Source: Bradyrhizobium guangdongense
Lineage (GTDB): Bacteria > Pseudomonadota > Alphaproteobacteria > Rhizobiales > Xanthobacteraceae
Assembly (NCBI RefSeq): GCF_006483445.1
Contig: NZ_PPPT01000205.1
Coordinates: 1-38,168, forward strand
Length of the DNA stretch: 38,168 nt
Direction: 5' to 3'
In this document: one piece after another, positions 36,682-38,168 of the stretch
Position numbering within the stretch: position 1 is the first letter of the stretch
Layout: each line of letters begins with the position of its first letter
The notes under the pieces: generated by a model
Databases searched by the model: none
Told to the model about the DNA's origin: nothing
The model's input: the letters and a program-made list of their open reading frames with translations, nothing else
Program-made: the position numbers and the translations under genes

Positions 36682-37227
36682 TCACCCGGTAAAGCCGCCC
36701 TTGTCGAGGAAATCCTGCTCCTCGGCGGTCATGGCGCGGCCGAGCACGGGGTTGCGGTGAGGGAAGCGGCCGAACCGGCGGATGATGTCGGCATGCTCCT
36801 CGGCGTATTTCAGATTCTCGGTGCTGTCGATCGCCCGGAACAGCGCCACGCAGTGCAGTTGGTCGCCGAGATGCTCCGAATGCATGAAGGGCAGATAGAG
36901 GAATTCGCGCAAGGTCGGATCGATCCGTGTGTCGACCCCGCGGCCGATCGCGCGATGCGCCACCTCGCGCGCCAGCGCATCGGTCGAGAACGTGCGGGGG
37001 TCGCCGCGAAACATGTTGCGGGGAAACTGGTCGAGCACGATGACGAGCGCGAGTGCGCCGTCGTCGCTGTCTTCCCACGAGGACAGCTCGCCTGCGGCAG
37101 CCCTGCGCCACAGGTCCCGATAGCGCTCGCGGATTTCGGTATCGAAGGCGTCGTCGCGCGTGTACCAACGCTCGCTGCCGGCCTCTCGCCAGAAGGCGAG
37201 GATGCCGGCAGGCGTTGCGTCACTCAT
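36682..37227 (-). CDS. DUF924 family protein
   Basis: 181 residues, helical, of the DUF924 family. Diagnostic are ILAFWREAGSERWYTRDDAFD near the N-terminus, LVIVLDQFPRNMFRGDP in the middle, FLYLPFMHSEHLGDQ and FGRFPHRNPVLGRAMTAEEQDFL at the C-terminus. No enzymatic function is established; the conserved DQFPRN and RFPHRN suggest a ligand site. ATG 37227 is 25 bases after the acyl-CoA ligase stop, on the same strand, so it is probably cotranscribed with it. Confidence 0.93.
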   Translation of the reverse strand: MSDATPAGILAFWREAGSERWYTRDDAFDTEIRERYRDLWRRAAAGELSSWEDSDDGALALVIVLDQFPRNMFRGDPRTFSTDALAREVAHRAIGRGVDTRIDPTLREFLYLPFMHSEHLGDQLHCVALFRAIDSTENLKYAEEHADIIRRFGRFPHRNPVLGRAMTAEEQDFLDKGGFTG

Positions 37228-37252
37228 GCTGGACACAACAGGCGCAGGCCGC

Positions 37253-38168
37253 TTACGCCGCTTGAGCCTTCTTCTCGTCGCGCAGCTCGCGGCGCAGGAT
37301 CTTGCCGACATTGGTCTTCGGCAGATCGGTCCTGAACTCGATGTGCTTGGGCACCTTGTAGCCGGTGAGCTGCTCGTGACAGAACTTGATGACGTCCTCG
37401 GCCGTGAGGTTCGGATCCTTCTTGACCACGAACGCCTTGACCGCCTCGCCCGACTTGGAATCGGGAATGCCGATCACGGCGCATTCGAGCACGCCCGGAT
37501 GGCTCGCGATCACTTCCTCGACCTCGTTCGGATAGACGTTGAAGCCGGAGACCAGGATCATGTCCTTCTTGCGATCGACGATCTTGGTGTAGCCTTTCTC
37601 GTCCATCACGCCGATGTCGCCGGTGCGGAAATAGCCGTCCGCCGTCATCACCTTCGCGGTCTCGTCCGGACGGTTCCAGTAGCCGGACATGACCTGCGGG
37701 CCCTTGGCGCAAATCTCGCCGGATTGTCCGAGCGGCACTTCGTTGCCGTCGTCGTCGCGGATCGAAATATCGGTCGACGGCACCGGCAGACCGATCGTGC
37801 CCGAGAACTGCTCGATGTCGGCCCGGTTGCAGGTCAGCGTCGGCGAGGTCTCCGACAGGCCATAGCCTTCCGACAAGGTGCAGCCGGTGACCTTCAGCCA
37901 TTTCTCGGCGACCGGCTTCTGGGTGGCCATGCCGCCGCCATTGCTGATCTTCAGCTTCGAGAAGTCGAGCTTGTCGAAGCCGGGTGTGTTGAGGAGGCCG
38001 TTGTAGAGCGTGTTGACGGCAGGGAAGAAGCTCACCTGGTACTTCTGCAGTTCCTTGACGAAGCCTGCCATGTCGCGCGGATTCGGGATCAGGAGATTGG
38101 TGCCGCCGGAACGGACGCCCAAGAGGTAGCACGCCGTCAATGCGAAGATGTGATAGAGCGGCAGCGCG
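37253..38168 (-). CDS. fadD: Long-chain fatty acid-CoA ligase, 5' end outside the window
   Basis: The frame is open to the right edge, giving the C-terminal 304 residues of an ANL-family ligase of FadD type, which activates fatty acids with ATP and CoA. Visible are LPLYHIFALTACYLLG at the truncated start, GYGLSETSPTLTCN (adenylate binding), SGEICAKGPQVMSGYWNRP, GYFRTGDIG, KDMILVSGFNVYPNEVEEVI (hinge) and the final LPKTNVGKILRRELRDE with the catalytic lysine. The N-terminal part with the ATP loop is missing from the window. The neighbouring DUF924 gene follows it. Confidence 0.93.
   Translation of the reverse strand, partial: ALPLYHIFALTACYLLGVRSGGTNLLIPNPRDMAGFVKELQKYQVSFFPAVNTLYNGLLNTPGFDKLDFSKLKISNGGGMATQKPVAEKWLKVTGCTLSEGYGLSETSPTLTCNRADIEQFSGTIGLPVPSTDISIRDDDGNEVPLGQSGEICAKGPQVMSGYWNRPDETAKVMTADGYFRTGDIGVMDEKGYTKIVDRKKDMILVSGFNVYPNEVEEVIASHPGVLECAVIGIPDSKSGEAVKAFVVKKDPNLTAEDVIKFCHEQLTGYKVPKHIEFRTDLPKTNVGKILRRELRDEKKAQAA

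Overview
The window looks like a chromosomal segment of a Bradyrhizobium-like alphaproteobacterium. The evidence is high-GC coding with strong third-position G/C bias, several families of short palindromic intergenic repeats, the TrcR (DUF1013) / ispH-thrB-rnhA neighbourhood, FixK2-type boxes, and small DUF proteins common in that group. It holds about 41 genes. No tRNA, rRNA, CRISPR array, insertion sequence or prophage was seen.

Layout. 1-5180: small soluble or exported proteins (VOC, nitrobindin-like, EVE, His/Tyr-rich exported) and an oleate hydratase. 5386-9323: a minus-strand run of aldo/keto reductase, TPR protein and a two-subunit CoA-transferase-like enzyme. 9638-13092: PaaI-type thioesterase, Nudix hydrolase, a transglycosylase-like exported protein and two small exported proteins. 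13250-16840: a TAXI-TRAP uptake system (binding protein, fused permease, DUF1850). 16841-17658: an AT-richer island rich in GANTC sites, ending in an orphan small gene behind a perfect palindrome. 17776-26398: SDR oxidoreductase, membrane protein, CPA1 antiporter, a TPR-LprI paralogue pair, propionyl-CoA synthetase, a lipoprotein and a DUF6494 protein.

26587-31405 is the most interesting part. A close match to the sigma-54 promoter consensus is followed by a guanidine-I (ykkC) riboswitch. Downstream are an ABC importer (binding protein, permease, ATPase), an arginase/agmatinase-superfamily hydrolase with an N-terminal extension, and a protein with 21 histidines in its first 39 residues. I read this as a guanidine uptake and hydrolysis operon controlled both by nitrogen status and by guanidine. 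The His-rich protein is a candidate nickel chaperone or store for the hydrolase; no HypA/HypB-like accessory gene lies in the window.

31611-38168: an OmpW-type porin behind a FixK2/FNR box, trcR divergent from ispH-thrB-rnhA, a peroxiredoxin, a DUF924 protein and the 3' part of a fadD-type acyl-CoA ligase cut by the window edge. Most convergent gene pairs are separated by strong hairpins or palindromic repeats that may act as bidirectional terminators; three of those hairpins overlap or sit close to stop codons.
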